Assembly (NCBI RefSeq): GCF_024642105.1
Contig: NZ_JAHEBT010000002.1
Span: 18,134 to 82,133 of the forward strand
From: Flavobacterium sp.
GTDB taxonomy: Bacteria; Bacteroidota; Bacteroidia; Flavobacteriales; Flavobacteriaceae
Direction: 5' to 3'
DNA: 64,000 nt
Part shown: piece by piece, positions 63,209 to 64,000 of the stretch
Layout of the letters: every line of letters begins with the position of its first letter
How positions within the stretch are numbered: position 1 is the first letter of the stretch
Notes under the pieces: generated by a model
The model's database searches: none
Told to the model about the DNA's origin: nothing
Seen by the model: only the letters and a program-made list of their open reading frames with translations
Made by a program: the position numbers and the translations under genes

Positions 63209-63790
63209 ATGTTAGGACTTAAATTAGCTACCGATCCCAGATGGGTCAATATCGTGGAATCCAATATTGAAGAAATCTTAACCGACCATGCGTGGTGCGA
63301 GCAAAAAGCAGCTACTAATGCCATTTACATCATCGTCAACAATTCAGAAAAAGAAGAATTGGTTACCGAAATGACCCGAATTGCTTTAGAAGAAATGGAA
63401 CATTTTCAAATGGTACACAATATCATTAAAGAAAAAGGTTTAGTATTAGGTAGGGAAAGAAAAGACAATTATGTGAACGATCTGGTCAAATTTGCTAAAA
63501 AAGACGGCAGCCGAAACGATGCTTTGGTCGAACGACTACTTTTTGCAGCCATGATTGAAGCTCGAAGTTGCGAACGCTTCAAAGTCCTATCCGAAAATAT
63601 TCAAGACCCTGAATTAGCGCAATTTTATAGAAATCTTATGATTTCTGAAGCAGGACATTATACTACTTTCCTAGGCTTTGCCAAACAATACCAAGAAAAT
63701 ACCAACGTAGATACCCGTTGGAAAGAATGGATTGCCTACGAATCCTCCATAATAACCAAATACGGCAAACAAGAAACCGTTCACGGATAA
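63209..63790 (+). CDS. miaE: tRNA-(ms2io6A)-hydroxylase
   Basis: Di-iron enzyme hydroxylating the isopentenyl group of ms2i6A37 in tRNA. 193 residues, family length. Ferritin-like four-helix metal ligands are visible: E in LTDHAWCEQKAA, EEMEHFQMVH (E and H), EARSCERF (E) and SEAGHYTTF (E and H). It is divergent from the glycosyltransferase. No signal peptide; cytoplasmic. Confidence 0.93.
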   Translation: MLGLKLATDPRWVNIVESNIEEILTDHAWCEQKAATNAIYIIVNNSEKEELVTEMTRIALEEMEHFQMVHNIIKEKGLVLGRERKDNYVNDLVKFAKKDGSRNDALVERLLFAAMIEARSCERFKVLSENIQDPELAQFYRNLMISEAGHYTTFLGFAKQYQENTNVDTRWKEWIAYESSIITKYGKQETVHG

Positions 63791-63813
63791 AAAGCAGTGG
63801 GTCTACTCATTTG

Positions 63814-63840
63814 TCATTCCGAACTCGTTTCGGAATCTAT
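63814..63840. repeat. Extragenic palindromic repeat (GTCATTCCGAAC type)
   Basis: ATTCCGA (63816-63822) and TCGGAAT (63830-63836) form a 7-bp stem. Layout and ends (GTCAT..., ...ATCTAT) match the family of the two elements at 7795 and 7996. Confidence 0.7.
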
Positions 63841-63894
63841 AAATTACACCTTTTATTTAGGTAATATTTGCAGCACCCGTTTTACTCCCTGAAC

Positions 63895-63956
63895 ACGACT
63901 TGTCCCGCTATCCGCGCTACGGGGTAGCTTGCTGCTATCGGGGCTATAAAAGTCGT
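63895..63956. repeat. Extragenic inverted repeat (CCCGCTATC / GATAGC-CGGGG type)
   Basis: Outer 7-bp arms ACGACTT and AAGTCGT enclose a second pair of arms around CCCGCTATC and GCTATCGGGG. This class of repeat is widespread between genes in flavobacteria as I know it. A further small hairpin ACTCC-TAGC-GGAGT is at 63986-63999. Nothing else is recognisable between miaE and the window end. Confidence 0.65.
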
Positions 63957-64000
63957 TTAATAGTTCAAACATTTACCAAAATATAACTCCTAGCGGAGTA

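Overview
The window looks like a Flavobacterium-type member of the Bacteroidota. Supporting signs are the low-GC sequence, paired SusC/SusD genes, the gliding lipoprotein GldJ and type IX secretion protein PorV, type A T9SS sorting domains, a TAnnTTTG promoter box, and an exosortase XrtF cassette. All calls rest on reading the sequence and on family knowledge; no searches were run.

Layout. (1) 1-7700 (+): a tight four-gene run encoding a T9SS-exported chondroitinase ABC-type lyase (cut by the window start), a small secreted beta-sandwich protein, a LamG protein that shares a ~545-residue C-terminal half with the lyase, and a 61-residue PID-CTERM-like protein. (2) 7701-9092: a repeat-rich spacer, then xrtF and its associated membrane protein. 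(3) 9172-30893: a glycosaminoglycan (chondroitin/dermatan sulfate-like) utilization locus on the minus strand. SusC/SusD import oligosaccharides; a PL8 lyase, three sulfatases, a GH88 unsaturated glucuronyl hydrolase, a beta-helix protein and a DUF4861 protein break them down; KduI and KduD process the unsaturated uronate; a lipoprotein formylglycine-generating enzyme probably activates the sulfatases. A divergent LacI-family gene and two near-identical 16-bp palindromes, one per promoter region, suggest a two-promoter regulon. (4) 31111-35777: a GH13_18-type sugar phosphorylase, an amylosucrase-type GH13 and a NUDIX-fold regulator with a degenerate catalytic box. (5) 36208-53822: a beta-glucan (laminarin-like) locus with GH3, two GH30, an endonuclease/exonuclease/phosphatase-fold protein, a GH16 lipoprotein, two surface glycan-binding-type lipoproteins and SusD/SusC, plus a divergent propeller/Y_Y_Y/LuxR-HTH regulator facing a 33-bp-spaced direct repeat. 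(6) 53878-63790: core genes murF, gldJ, porV, cdd, pdhA, pdhC, a glycosyltransferase and miaE. (7) 63791-64000: extragenic palindromic repeats.

The most unusual observations are: the lipoprotein FGE with a complete catalytic cysteine pair inside the sulfatase operon; the LacI operator pair; a tiny PID-CTERM protein that would leave only a ~15-residue mature peptide; the large secreted module shared by two neighbours; and the lack of porU between gldJ and porV, where I recall it in F. johnsoniae, with porV instead carrying its own consensus promoter.
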